Shown piece after piece: positions 1 to 9,371 of a DNA stretch of 64,000 nt. The stretch comes from Trichomonas vaginalis G3 (taxonomy: Eukaryota; Parabasalia; Trichomonadida; Trichomonadidae). The notes below the pieces were generated by a model, which saw only the letters and a list, made by a program, of their open reading frames with translations, was not told the DNA's origin and made no database searches. Each line of letters begins with the position of its first letter. Within the stretch, counting starts at the first letter, position 1. The stretch covers positions 62,001-126,000 of the forward strand of contig NC_067208.1 in the NCBI RefSeq assembly GCF_026262505.1. Reading direction: 5' to 3'. The position numbers were made by a program, and so were the translations under genes.

Positions 1-754
1 TATAGTTTCTTTAAAATAATTTGTTTCATTTTAAATTGGTTTGGCACAATGCTTGACATAACATGCACAAAGCTATGCCATTTTAAAATATGTATATCAA
101 TCAAGCCGATTAAGTCCATCCTAACGAAAATCATCGATACTCATGAATTTATGATAGTCGTTCTTGATATAATTGCGCGTTTTAAAAAATGCTTACTTTT
201 GAACACAGAACTTATCTATCCATATTTATCAATGAAAGTTTATAAGATGCATTAATGACAAAACCTTACTTTATCAATTATAATCTTATCGTAAATTTCA
301 AACTACAATACTGTGGGGCAAATATTAAATAACCACTATGTTGCGGATTTTATGTAAGTCTGCAAACTGTAAAATGTAATTAAACACAAATAAAAAAAAA
401 TGTAAATTTTAATCGAGAAATTTAGCAATCTTGAAAGCCTTGATCGGCATCTTTTACAAGATGTCAGTAAGCATATTCAATAACTATGAAAATCTAGCCA
501 GCATGGATTTTTTTCGAAAAAAAATTGTATTAAATTTCATTTTTCATTCTTTATACAAGTTTTAACCTTTGGTGCAATTATATCCTATCGCAAAAGCATT
601 ATTGACGTTATTACTTGGATACTTCTTCATAACGCTAAATCTTCAAATTAGTTATGTATTTGTTACTAATAGAAGTTGGAAAGGTATTAAAAAAGGAAAT
701 GTTAATAAATATACATGTTTAATTAAAAAACAAACAAGAATAAATTAAATAATT
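1..754. other. AT-rich spacer, no gene seen
   Basis: Low-complexity AT-rich DNA. The short open frames lack composition or motifs suggesting a gene. I see no RNA gene, no array and no terminal repeat here. Confidence 0.6.
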
Positions 755-943
755 TTATTTCTTAGGAAAGTCTAAGTTTTGTAATAGATAAATTGCTTTT
801 TGTGTCTCTTCTTCATCAATTTCTGGATGTTGATTCTCAGGTGGCGGACTAATTAAAACATCATGGGCAATATCAAACCATTGTTTTAGTTCGTTGGCAG
901 AAGGAAATGATCTTCTTGTATTGGCGTTATTAATGATTGAAAA
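755..943 (-). pseudogene. C-terminal remnant of an unrecognised protein
   Basis: On the minus strand about 62 codons stay open and end in a TAA at 755-757. The tail is rich in charged residues (for example HPEIDEEETQKAIYLLQNL) and does not read like random AT-rich translation. There is no start codon of its own; the frame closes upstream. It may be the end of a decayed gene, possibly of transposon origin, but I do not recognise the family. Nothing around it completes the gene. Confidence 0.35.
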
Positions 944-1730
944 TCATCAGTTGATTCTGCATTTTGGGAATTTTCCAAATTTTCATTTGGAAAATTTGAA
1001 TTTTGAGATATTGTTTAAGCACTCAGATCTCATTTTTAAAATATCTGCACCAAATTCTTACATCTGATAATTTTCATGTGTAACCAATGTTTCCCAATCC
1101 ATTTGCCATACCCTACTAATCGCAAATTCATTCCCTTTAATTTTGTATTAAATTTAAATTCCAATCTTAATTTCTACATTATTTATGCTAACCCTTTAAA
1201 TTTTGTTCTTATTTATTCACCCTCAGATACAAATTTATTTAGAATGTATTCCTCTGAGGTCTATATTTGTATTCGAAAATAAAATCTTTAAAACTCTCTA
1301 AGTTATCATTTTCTCTTCAGATATCTAATATTTTTCTAATGACATAACTACTTTGGACGCATATCCAAATTCCAAAAAAAATATGGAAAAAATAAAAATG
1401 AAATTGAAAAATACAATTTTTGATATGTAAAAAGAGATTTTGAAAAAAATTGGGAAAAAGAGTATCTAATAAAATTGTTTGAGATCTATGTAGACATAGT
1501 TTTTACATTAAAAAATCAATAATATTGAAATTGATCTGAATATATCTTTTTTTTTTAAGTTTGAATGCATTAATCTCAAAGCATTTGATAAAATACTGGT
1601 TTTATTTCAAAATTCTAAATAATTTGTAATTAGATCTTTATGATGTAATTTAATTTTAAACAAGTACAGATAAAGAGAATCATAATAAAGGTGATCTATA
1701 TTGCTTAAGTAAAATTGAGTATAATAGATC
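944..1730. other. AT-rich spacer, no gene seen
   Basis: AT-rich spacer between the remnant and the tandem repeat. A 68-codon open frame at 1076-1282 is low-complexity and has no recognisable motif. Confidence 0.55.
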
Positions 1731-2199
1731 GATCTTAGCAACAAGATCTGAGGAAGTAGATTTGAGAGTCGAGAGTTTAGATCTTAGCAACAAGATCTGA
1801 GGAAATAGATTTGAGAGTCGAGAGTTTAGATCTTAGCAACAAGATCTGAGGAAGTAGATTTGAGAGTCGAGAGTTTAGATCTTAGCAACAAGATCTGAGG
1901 AAGTAGATTTGAGAGTCGAGAGTTTGGATCTTAGCAACAAGATCTGAGGAAGTAGATCTTAGCAACAAAGATCTGAGGAAGTATACTTAGCAACAAGATC
2001 TGAGGAAGTAGATTTGAGAGTCGAGAGTTTGGATCTTAGAAACAAGATCTGAGGAAGTAGATTTGAGAGTCGAGAGTTTAGATCTTAGCAACAAGATCTG
2101 AGGAAGTAGATCTTAGCAACAGATCTGAGGAAGTAGATTTGAGAGTCGAGAGTTATAGATCTTAGCAACAAGATCTGAGGAAGTAGATCTTAGCAAACA
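1731..2199. repeat. 49-bp tandem repeat, degenerate, runs into gap
   Basis: The unit is about 49 bp and contains GATCTTAGCAACAAGATC, followed by TGAGGAAGTAG and TTTGAGAGTCGAGAG. Early copies are regular; later ones are shortened so that only the first half repeats. The half-unit AGATCTTAGCAACAAGATCT is itself an imperfect palindrome. The array stops at the N run, so its true length is unknown and may be collapsed. Confidence 0.9.
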
Positions 2200-2299
2200 N
2201 NNNNNNNNNNNNNNNNNNNNNNNNNNNNNNNNNNNNNNNNNNNNNNNNNNNNNNNNNNNNNNNNNNNNNNNNNNNNNNNNNNNNNNNNNNNNNNNNNNN
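2200..2299. other. Assembly gap (100 N)
   Basis: Exactly 100 undetermined bases, the usual placeholder for a scaffold join of unknown size. It separates the tandem repeat from element A, so linkage between the two sides is not proven by the sequence. Confidence 0.98.
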
Positions 2300-2580
2300 A
2301 GGAGGATTGGAGTATCATAGAGTTCAATTGCTTCTGGGAGCATACCATATAGACATGTCCTTTGAAAAGTGTTGACAAAACGATTGAGATGAAATCTGTT
2401 CCATACGTATGTTTATGGTAATGTTTAACGTTGAGTCAAAAATAGCTAATGTCACGGTATTTCAGGAGTTAATAGTAAAGGTTTCAGTTAGAATATAATC
2501 CTTCTGTTATGCAGTCAATTCAATGTTCATTCCAAACGTTCCTGTCATAGTAACATCATTTTAGGTAAATGGGTTCGCAT
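2300..2580 (+). pseudogene. Fragment of jelly-roll-like structural gene (element A)
   Basis: This is the counterpart of the gene at 31270-31966 in element C, truncated by the assembly gap. It looks broken. The element C copy is more complete and describes the family better. Confidence 0.65.
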
Positions 2581-2695
2581 TAGTCCTCATAATTTGAAAA
2601 GACATGCAATTCAGACTTGTTGACTTTCAAGGAGAGCCTGCTAGAACTGAAGCACTGCGAATGACTGTTGAAGTTGAACTTTTAGAAAATATTAA

Positions 2696-2965
2696 ATGCA
2701 ACAGCTTACAAGAGAACTCAGAGCTAAAAATATAAAGTATGAATGTTATGTATTGGGTCATGAACTTTGGTTATTGCTGTTTGATGAACAAATGAGTTAG
2801 TTTGTCAGTCAAGAGAACAGAAAAAGGCGTCAAAGGCGCCGAGCGCAAAGCGCTATATTGTGTTTAGTGAAAACTGCACCAAGTCAATAAGATTAGGTTT
2901 GCATAGTGAAAGATGAGTTCGATACTGTTGAAGAAAGTTTGGATAGATATTACAAATTGCTTTAA
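2696..2965 (+). pseudogene. Small conserved element protein (element A copy, broken)
   Basis: Counterpart of the 90-residue gene at 30974-31246 of element C, beginning with MQQLTRELRAKNIKYECYV. It looks broken with about one or two breaks. It keeps the GC-rich double hairpin (around 2825-2856) that is also present inside the C copy. Function unknown. Confidence 0.6.
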
Positions 2966-2982
2966 TTTACTAAAACATATTT

Positions 2983-3559
2983 CAACAAAGCTTATATTCT
3001 GTTGAAAGTTTTGTATATTCATTCGAATATTTATACTTAAACTCAACTCCTGTAGTTCTGGTGTTTCATGATGCGGATGTTACCTATTTTCATGAATGGT
3101 GGCGTTTGACCACAGCATTCGATTTTCAGGGTCGAGATAGTCAATGACACATGTTTCCCTGTTATTCGTGAGATAACATTTTCAAGGTCCTCCTTTGTTA
3201 GAATTTATTTGGTTCTCGCTTATAAGATTTGTCAAAAGCTTCTATCGTCTTTGAGTAAATTGTTTGGTATAACTGAAGAAGGTAATGTCCTTACTTTCTG
3301 AGGATTTGTTTGAACATTTGTGTAAGGGTTGTCGTTGGCTTCTCTTGAAAGAACTTGGTCCATGGTGGATACTCTAACTTAACATCTGATGTAGCGTTAG
3401 CGTTTAAAGCTGAGTTTAAATTCACGATTTCACTTGGTTCTTTCTTTCAAACACTTGAAGCTATAGTTCTTTTGACAATATTGTTTGTCGTTCGTGAGTC
3501 AACATTTGATGTTGGTTCAATTGAACATAACGGCACAGCTAAGATGGATTGCTTCTCAT
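2983..3559 (-). pseudogene. Conserved element protein with CCG motif (element A copy, broken)
   Basis: Counterpart of the 209-residue gene at 30263-30892 of element C. It looks broken in several places. It lacks the GC-rich hairpin insert that C carries at 30395-30442, which makes the insertion visible by comparison. Confidence 0.6.
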
Positions 3560-3594
3560 TTCATATAGAAAATAAAACCTTTTATATGTATGAA

Positions 3595-3983
3595 ATGAAC
3601 ATATACTCGACAAGGGTTTGAATGTAAAGCTAACGAATGAAAATATTGTTGAATTCACTGAGACAGGAGCTGTGTATAAAGATGTAGAACTAGAACAAAA
3701 GAGCTAAGGAAGAAGCAGGAACATGAACAAAGGGTGGAAGCCTATAAAAATTTATGTCAATGATGGCTCAGGAGGTTCAAACATAAAGTATGCAGAAAGT
3801 TATAGAGTTTATGCTCTCAAAGGTGAAAAGCCTTCATTTAAGAACAGCTATTCTAACGCATATCCTCAAAAGTTAACGGATGGGGAAGTGGATGATATGA
3901 ATGACAGCAAAAATATTAACAGAAATGGCGACAGAGATGCATGGAATTTGTTTACCATCAGTCAATTGAAGGTTAAACTTTAA
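3595..3983 (+). pseudogene. Conserved element protein (element A copy)
   Basis: Counterpart of 29842-30230 in element C. The middle and C-terminal part is nearly identical (for example KGWKPIKIYVNDGSGGSN). It looks broken with about one break. Function unknown; it lies convergent to the packaging ATPase copy, as in element C. Confidence 0.6.
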
Positions 3984-4863
3984 AACAATGTTGGTCGTTC
4001 CCATGGATATTTTTGACTCTAATGTTATTAGTCATGATATGAATCTCAAGGTATGAACGAGGAGAGATGAGAGACTTATATGCTTCCCAAATTTCTTCAA
4101 AAGGTAATGTTATACCTGACTGTTTCCAAATGAGTTCAATATCATAACGTGAGAAACCTTGAAAGATAACGAAGTAGTTATGAGACGTTTATGTTTAAAG
4201 CTAAAAAACCTCCATGTTTGCATAAGTATTGCTACAGTTAAATGGTAATGTCTGACTTTAGTAATGATGTTAGCTAATGGTGAGTCAGGCTTTGACACTA
4301 AACCTTTTCCGGCGAAGTCGTCGCAAACGAGCAGAGTGTTTGAAGGATTATTTTTTGAAGGGGTATTTGAAAGTTTTGATAGAATGTAGTTTGTAAGTCG
4401 TTTCATATCGTAAACTCTGATTACTGACGTAAGTGGTGTTTGTCAATAATTCTTTCCATCTCCTCAGAAGTCTTTTGCATTCCTGACTGTATAAATTCAA
4501 CGATGGCATAATATTTCCTCTTACGTCGAACGTAACGTTGAAGAAATTCAATGAGTTCGCTACTGGAACTTTAACGACAGATGCTTGAACTTTTGACATA
4601 AATGTTTTCGCTGTTGAGTCCATAGAGTCTGAAGTTGCTGATATAATGATTTGGTCATAATATGAATCTTGACTTAAACGCTCTGTTATGAGTATATGAC
4701 GAATGAGGTTAAATGTCTTACCTGAACCCATCTTTCCACAATAGAAATACAACACATTTGAACAGAATTCATAATCTTTGCTGAAAGGAAGAATGAGAGA
4801 AGAGTTAAGTTTTGTCTGTAGTTTCATTCATGTCTTCATCTACTCATGTATTAAATGCTTCAT
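3980..4863 (-). pseudogene. Packaging ATPase, FtsK-HerA type (element A copy, broken)
   Basis: Broken copy of the DNA-packaging ATPase found whole at 28951-29838 of element C. The P-loop GKMGSGKT is still readable on the minus strand. It looks broken with a few breaks. In Polintons this ATPase would pump DNA into the capsid. Confidence 0.8.
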
Positions 4864-4878
4864 TTAATCTCCATTAAA

Positions 4879-5758
4879 ATGCAAGTCAGAAATATTCAGA
4901 ACATAGCACCGAGTCTAACTGACAAGAGTATAAAGATATACTATGAACACGTTATGATGAAACCAACCAAAATTCAAGAAAGTCAGTATACTTATGAATA
5001 TCCAAGACACTGGGTAGAGTATGTAGGAGGTGAGAAAGCTATTGAAATCAGACAGGTTCGAAGTATTCCAGCAGGAAGGACAATATTATTGAAGAACTTT
5101 AATGTTTTGAGGTATAATGATGAAACAAAGAAGCAAGATAGTTTTCCCATTGCTGTGTATGTGAACTTAGATACAGGAGATGACATGAAAGTTTTTAATA
5201 CAAAGCTTCAAACGGTAGTGAGAGAACAACTGACTGCGGAAGGGCATCCATTACCTTCAGAAGTTACCATAGCATATAATTTTGAAACAAACTCAATAGA
5301 TTTTAAAGTCATCTCTGCAAAGAAGTCAGGTTTTACATTTAATGAAGCAGATGTATATTCGAATGAAAACTTCAAAGCTATTGCATGGTTAGATAATGAC
5401 GATTGCTTTAAGAAAATCTTTAAATTCAGTGACTCAAAGATGTCAATAGATGACCTTCGTGGAATGTTACATCGACGTTTACAGTTGAAGGTTCAGCAGG
5501 ATTGCTTACAAGATTGTCATTGGTGGTATTTGGTCTCGTGAAAACATTGTTATAAAATCCAGTATAAGTGAATTTGCTGAAGAATCTATATTATGTCTTT
5601 CAAACTACATGTATTCGCCACCGAAGCATTATAGTATAACAAACTTTGTCAGTAAGTGTAACATAAGACTTGTCGAACCTTCTTCAATGAAAGATGTTGT
5701 GCTACCTAAAGATGGAAAGGATGGACTCATTATTGAGATGATTTTAATTGCATATTAA
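4879..5758 (+). pseudogene. Penton-like (minor capsid) protein (element A copy)
   Basis: Counterpart of 28054-28934 in element C. The start is taken at MQVRNIQNIAPSLTDKS. It is a beta-rich protein with the C-terminal pattern GIWSRENI then DGKDGLIIEM, shared with the intact 285-residue protein at 44378-45235. I infer a jelly-roll penton-type capsid protein. It looks broken with about one break. Confidence 0.6.
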
Positions 5759-5983
5759 ATGAGCTTGTTCTTGAAGGTCGTTCATGATGAAATAACTGTT
5801 GTAGAAGATGTTAGCAATTGTTCAGACATTTTGAAGCGAATAGATGAGATAAGAAAGAAGTTAGATAGACCGCAAAGCGGTGAGGGCGAAGCCCGTGAGA
5901 ATGTTTATGTTTCATTGACTTTCTCCAGTAACGAGAACTTTTATGAGATAATATTGAAGAGAGATGATTTTAATATGGTGTAA
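5759..5983 (+). CDS. Small element protein, 74 aa
   Basis: Unrecognised small protein starting MSLFLKVVHDEITVVEDV. It begins directly after the stop of the preceding gene and ends directly before the start of the next one, so the three are packed head to tail. The element C copy at 27856-28053 is nine residues shorter. The difference is an in-frame GC-rich double hairpin (about 5863-5896) coding for the RPQSGEGEAR segment. It looks whole. Confidence 0.65.
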   Translation: MSLFLKVVHDEITVVEDVSNCSDILKRIDEIRKKLDRPQSGEGEARENVYVSLTFSSNENFYEIILKRDDFNMV

Positions 5984-6511
5984 ATGGTAGCTTGGGCAGC
6001 TTTAGGCGCAATGGGAACAAAAGCATTAGCATTTGGAGCAAAAGCACTTGGAGCTTATGACGCAGTAAATAAAATGAGTGGAGGAAGAGTTTCGAAGACA
6101 TTAGATGCAAATAAAGGAAAGATTGGAGGCTGGGTTGTAAAGAAGTTAAGATTAAATAAAATAGGGCTCATAAATAAAGCATCCAATTTGGTTGCGACTG
6201 AGTCAGAAAATGCTTTAGGAAAGGATGATGAGTTTGCAAAACATGCAAAAGACTTTAATGACCAGATGAAAGGTGAAACAATGCATTTAAATAGAGTCGA
6301 TGGAACTAAAGAAAATGTTTCTTCTCCACCAGTAGTTCTTCCGTATGGTCCCTATGGAATGTATGGAAACCCTTACGAAAGACCATTTGACCCATTGACT
6401 GGTGGAAGTAACTGGTATCATTACGGACGAAGAAGAAAGACAGTCAAGTTGGAGACAGACGTGAAGAAAGCAACTAAAAAGAAACCAAGGAAGAGAGTTA
6501 TAAAGCAATGA
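5984..6511 (+). CDS. Putative minor virion protein, 175 aa
   Basis: Starts MVAWAALGAMGTKALAFGAK. The Ala/Gly-rich amphipathic N-terminus (about residues 1-35) suggests a membrane-active or capsid-lining peptide. The middle is polar, followed by a Pro/Gly/Tyr-rich stretch (about 110-145), and the C-terminus is strongly basic (KKKPRKRVIKQ). This layout recalls adenoviral minor core and capsid proteins and the small virion proteins of Polintons, by architecture only. It looks whole here; the element C copy at 27329-27855 looks broken once. Confidence 0.6.
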   Translation: MVAWAALGAMGTKALAFGAKALGAYDAVNKMSGGRVSKTLDANKGKIGGWVVKKLRLNKIGLINKASNLVATESENALGKDDEFAKHAKDFNDQMKGETMHLNRVDGTKENVSSPPVVLPYGPYGMYGNPYERPFDPLTGGSNWYHYGRRRKTVKLETDVKKATKKKPRKRVIKQ

Positions 6512-6516
6512 ATTCA

Positions 6517-6566
6517 TGAGGTGAAAAAAGAGGTGAAAAAAGAGGTGAGATTTCACCACTTCACCT
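6517..6566. promoter_or_regulatory. Palindrome block, GGTGA type
   Basis: Three direct GAGGTGA units are followed by two inverted TCACC units, so the block can fold into a hairpin centred on GGTGAGATTTCACC. In element C the same position holds a block built the same way from GTTAGA and TCTAAC. Flanking DNA on both sides is nearly identical in A and C. Role unknown; a protein-binding or RNA hairpin site is plausible. Confidence 0.6.
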
Positions 6567-6667
6567 AAATTTATTTTTGTGCTATGTTTTCATACGTGTG
6601 GGAGTGGTGATATCATTAATTTTTAAGTTTATTTTTAAGTTTACTGAAATTTTTTATTTGGATGTAA

Positions 6668-6988
6668 ATGACGAAAACTATTGAGATAACAAACTACAAC
6701 GGTCATGAGTTCAAGAATTTGTTCTTCGTTCCTCGTGAAAATACATTCTATCAGATACGAGGGAGAAAGGGTAAAGTTAGTTTGAGCGTTTATGAAGGAA
6801 TGAAGAATGGAAAGTTTATACAAGCATACGATACAAACGGTAAACGTGTTTCATTAGCTTTGTCAAAACTTACTAACATTTATTTTGACAGTGACTTTGA
6901 CCTATATGAAGAAGAAAGTGAGTCAGAAGATTATGAGCTGTTATATGAAGCACAGCAATGGGAGGAGTTGCAATACTTTTGTAAGTGA
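6668..6988 (+). CDS. Subterminal small protein, 106 aa
   Basis: Unrecognised protein starting MTKTIEITNYNGHEFKNLFF with an acidic C-terminus. It is the last gene before the TIR. A diverged relative sits in the same place in element C (26890-27174), sharing the pattern of FKNLFFxP, FFQI and Y..KL. The promoter region just upstream is nearly identical in A and C although the proteins differ, so the gene is under different selection or was exchanged. Confidence 0.6.
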   Translation: MTKTIEITNYNGHEFKNLFFVPRENTFYQIRGRKGKVSLSVYEGMKNGKFIQAYDTNGKRVSLALSKLTNIYFDSDFDLYEEESESEDYELLYEAQQWEELQYFCK

Positions 6989-7169
6989 GAACGTTTATTT
7001 TTACATTAGTGAGGTGAAGTGGTTGGCGGCTTTGTAAATATTTAAGGTTAAGTTAGTGTTGTCGTTTGTGTTGTAAAATATACGTTAACGGTTTTGTAAA
7101 GTGTCAAATTCACAAGTATTGCGTACGGTGGAACGCAGTGCCACAGTACACGAGACTTGTATACTAACT
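6985..7169. repeat. Terminal inverted repeat of element A
   Basis: It matches the two TIRs of element C. The outer tip reads AGTTAGTATAC on the minus strand, consistent with the AG...CT ends typical of Polintons. Close to the tip ACAAGT (7112-7117) pairs with ACTTGT (7155-7160), with further inner pairing, to form a long hairpin. A subterminal GTGAGGTGAAGTGG stretch resembles the GGTGA palindrome family. Confidence 0.85.
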
Positions 7170-7511
7170 TGGTATTATTTGCAAAGAATGTTAAATCAGA
7201 AAGTCGAACTTCCTTTAGCAAATATTTACAGTCGATATGCAAGAGATGAACCATATTTATTTAAAGATGTTTTCGACCCAGCTGCTATTATTGTTCATGC
7301 TTCATTTTCTGGCGCCCAAAACTCTTTCTTATGCTTGGCAAATGACTTTTACGAAAAACCTACAAAGTTATACGAACCACCAAGTGGAAGTATTTCAGAC
7401 TTTCAAGTATGGTTTACTACAGATGGAAGAAAAAGAATAATTCCATTATACCATGCGTTTTACTTAGAACTTAGTTTCATATACAACTACTATCGAACGG
7501 TAAAAATATAA
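7170..7511 (+). pseudogene. 3' part of an element D structural gene, cut by element A tip
   Basis: About 113 codons are open from the junction to a stop at 7511. The segment SISDFQVWFTTDGRKR loosely recalls the end of the element B capsid-like protein (QVWFTRT), so it may be a capsid protein C-terminus. This is weak. The frame runs on into the TIR of A only by chance. Confidence 0.4.
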
Positions 7512-7514
7512 TTT

Positions 7515-7757
7515 TTAATACGGTTGAGGTGTTGGATTTGGTTGCCAACTAGACTGTGGTGCAGGTTCAGGCTGTTGTATAACAGGAGCTTGTTCTTCTG
7601 GTTCAGGGTCTTTAGGTATAATACCAACGAACTGACCTACTCTTTTACCAATATTTTTGACTCCGTTCCAAATTCCTCTTCCGACAGATTTTATTCCATT
7701 CCATATACCTCTTCCAACATTTCGAAAGAAGTTTCCAATACTACTGAAGAAACCCAT
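7515..7757 (-). CDS. Small virion-like peptide, 80 aa
   Basis: MGFFSSIGNFFRNVGRGIWNG opens a protein with repeated amphipathic units (GRGIWNGIKSV then GRGIWNGVKNI, residues about 15-36) and a Pro/Gln-rich C-terminus. Such small amphipathic glycine-rich peptides are common among adenovirus-like and Polinton virion proteins. Element B has two of similar design (15737-15973 and 15998-16213). It ends 4 bases from the stop of the convergent fragment. Confidence 0.6.
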   Translation of the reverse strand: MGFFSSIGNFFRNVGRGIWNGIKSVGRGIWNGVKNIGKRVGQFVGIIPKDPEPEEQAPVIQQPEPAPQSSWQPNPTPQPY

Positions 7758-7774
7758 TTACTATATGTAAAAAT

Positions 7775-8137
7775 CTAATGTCCACCTAGTCTCTTACGTT
7801 TCCTTCTGAGTTCCATAGCATTTTTTAACTGGAGCTCATACATTCTGTTTCTCCTCTGGTAGAAAACATATTCTGGGTCAACTCCTGTGTTCGCGTCATC
7901 TGCATAGAGTTGTTTATATCCCACTTCAGGGTTTGTATAAAACTCTTTCCATCTCATATTTGCATACCATGGTGGCAAACCTAACGCAGCGTCATTTGAC
8001 ATGGCAGTTTGCATTTGTACATCTGTTGGCACTTGACCATAGTTTGCCATTGCAGTTTGTATTCTAACTTCATTTGGAATATTCTCTGGGTTTGGTTGTC
8101 CAGGTTGCTGTGCATTCGCTAAGTTCTGTGCGTCCAT
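7775..8137 (-). CDS. Element D protein, 120 aa, unknown
   Basis: Starts MDAQNLANAQQPGQPNPENI. It contains two near-identical segments (VRIQTAMANYGQVP and VQMQTAMSNDAALG, residues about 28-52) and a basic C-terminus (ELRRKRKRLGGH). A TTTTTATCT box lies at 8146-8154, nine bases before the ATG. Not recognised; by position and composition a minor virion protein is plausible. Confidence 0.6.
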   Translation of the reverse strand: MDAQNLANAQQPGQPNPENIPNEVRIQTAMANYGQVPTDVQMQTAMSNDAALGLPPWYANMRWKEFYTNPEVGYKQLYADDANTGVDPEYVFYQRRNRMYELQLKNAMELRRKRKRLGGH

Positions 8138-8145
8138 TTAATATT

Positions 8146-8154
8146 AGATAAAAA
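8146..8154 (-). promoter_or_regulatory. Element-type promoter box TTTTTATCT
   Basis: On the minus strand TTTTTATCT lies just upstream of the ATG at 8137. The same box recurs before many genes of elements B and C, while host genes use a TCA-type initiator. Confidence 0.5.
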
Positions 8155-8160
8155 TATCTC

Positions 8161-8292
8161 TTACGAGTACATATGCTGAACATTTGCTGGTATTGGTTCA
8201 TCTTCATATTCTCTATATCTTTCTGCCACGTCAAATAAGTAAATGACACAATGGAAAAAACCTAAAACAAGTAGTCCTATTTCAAACCACAT
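8161..8292 (-). CDS. Small single-TM protein, 43 aa
   Basis: A short frame: MWFEIGLLVLGFFHCVIYLF gives one hydrophobic helix at residues 2-20, followed by a charged tail. It overlaps the end of the methyltransferase by 16 bases and sits in the same strand and gene block. Its size and hydrophobic N-terminus fit a small viral membrane protein. No homologue recognised. Confidence 0.45.
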   Translation of the reverse strand: MWFEIGLLVLGFFHCVIYLFDVAERYREYEDEPIPANVQHMYS

Positions 8293-9095
8293 TTACTTAC
8301 TAATAAAATTTCTTTGTTATGACACTTTCTCCCGTTTATAGGACCTCTCTCATATTCTATCTTATCGTATCTAAACTCATAGTCATGTATGTCCTCTAAC
8401 CATCTCATGACACTTTCCAAACCACTTTTATCGGATGTAAAGTAAAAGCATGGATGGTTATGTACAACGTCTAAAGTTTCTAAAGAGTCTCTCAAAGTCC
8501 AGTCTACTTGGTATTGAAAATCATATGTGTTAAAGAACGGCGGGTCTACTATAAAGAAAACATTTTCCTTGTTTTTATATTTTTCATACAACTCTGTCCA
8601 ACGACATCTCACAAACTCTATACCCTCAATATATTTTTCTATGTTCTCTTTGAAAACCTTTGTATAGTTAAGATATAAAACTTTTGACATAAGTGTTTCA
8701 ATGTCATGAACTCTTATAGAACCACTATACAATAGTCTAGAAGATATACTATCCCAGTCAATATACTCTGCTTTTTTCAAAACCTCTCTGACAGTATTTT
8801 TCTTATCTAATGGTATACGTTCCATCTTACCTATAGGTATCTTTTCTTTTAACTCTTTCAATATATTGTTTGTGTCTGGAATATGTTTGAGACGGTCCAT
8901 ATAGTTGTCGAAGTCATTGCATATAATCTTTGAGTCTGGGAATACGGTATGGCACAAATGGGATATATAGAAACTTCCACCGAACAAATCTACAAATGTT
9001 AGACCATTCGGTAGTTTCTTAAGTTCTCTCAATAGAATATCTTTACATCTACTCTTATTTCCAAAGAACGGTAACGGTGGTTTTGTAAAATTCAT
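8277..9095 (-). CDS. Dam-type (D12 class) adenine-N6 DNA methyltransferase
   Basis: 272 residues, the usual length for this family. PPLPFFGNKSRCKD at residues 6-19 is the N-terminal cofactor motif, TFVDLFGGS at 33-41 is the SAM-binding FxGG motif, and FIVDPPFFNT at 181-190 contains the catalytic DPPF. It should methylate adenine in a short DNA site. In element D it could mark or protect element DNA; whether it is part of a restriction system is unknown, since no nuclease is seen beside it. It looks whole. This is the most confidently identified gene of element D. Confidence 0.9.
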   Translation of the reverse strand: MNFTKPPLPFFGNKSRCKDILLRELKKLPNGLTFVDLFGGSFYISHLCHTVFPDSKIICNDFDNYMDRLKHIPDTNNILKELKEKIPIGKMERIPLDKKNTVREVLKKAEYIDWDSISSRLLYSGSIRVHDIETLMSKVLYLNYTKVFKENIEKYIEGIEFVRCRWTELYEKYKNKENVFFIVDPPFFNTYDFQYQVDWTLRDSLETLDVVHNHPCFYFTSDKSGLESVMRWLEDIHDYEFRYDKIEYERGPINGRKCHNKEILLVSKCGLK

Positions 9096-9283
9096 TTATA
9101 TATAATAATAAAAATGTTTTTACCCGAAAAGTGACAGAAAAGTGACAAAGCATGAAAACATATATAATTTGTGAAAAGTGAAACATTATATAATGTTTTC
9201 GACCCAGAAGAAGGCTTCTTCCCAGAAGCAATGGAGGAAGAAGAAGAGTCCTCCGAATAAAAACTTCATTTATACTAAACATC

Positions 9284-9326
9284 AACATCAGGGCTAGAAG
9301 GCACGAAGTGCCTGGAAGCCCCACTA

Positions 9327-9328
<2 letters not shown>
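9284..9328. repeat. Nested GC-rich hairpin
   Basis: GGGCT, GGCAC, GTGCC and AGCCC are arranged as a nested hairpin with a GAA loop. It resembles the GC-rich hairpin inserts found inside genes of elements A and C. It lies at the presumed edge of element D. Confidence 0.55.

Positions 9329-9366
<38 letters not shown>
9329..9366. repeat. Poly-T run, about 38 bases
   Basis: A pure T homopolymer directly after the nested hairpin. Its length is unreliable in most sequencing data. I treat it as the provisional right edge of element D. Confidence 0.9.

Positions 9367-9371
<5 letters not shown>

Larger units (their letters stand above)
2300..7169. mobile_element. Element A: Maverick/Polinton end fragment
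   Basis: This is the left end of a Maverick in inverted orientation relative to element C. It runs from the gap to a terminal inverted repeat whose tip (outermost bases AGTTAGTATAC) ends at 7169. Its interior matches 27300-31600 of C almost base for base, so the two copies separated recently. It carries remnants of jelly-roll-like genes, the packaging ATPase and small structural genes. It looks broken, with roughly eight or more breaks, and lacks the rest of the element beyond the gap. Confidence 0.9.
7170..9328. mobile_element. Element D: fragment of a virus-like element
   Basis: Compact gene block with TTTTTATCT or T-rich boxes before its starts. It encodes a small glycine-rich virion-like peptide, a single-TM protein and a Dam-type methyltransferase. 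It abuts the tip of element A at 7169/7170 with no spacer, and the rightward gene at the junction is cut by it. I see no TIR of its own, so the right limit at the poly-T run is a guess. Most of its genes look whole. Confidence 0.6.

Noticed and set aside
7101-7169. Start MSNSQVL at the TIR of A, also seen at 26733 for the primase
   Set aside because: The codon is GTG inside the TIR. The frame is open across the tip by chance in two unrelated genes, so it is not a real start.
9329-9366. Poly-A tail of a retroposed gene
   Set aside because: Relative to the minus-strand genes of element D the A run would lie 5', not 3', of the coding block.
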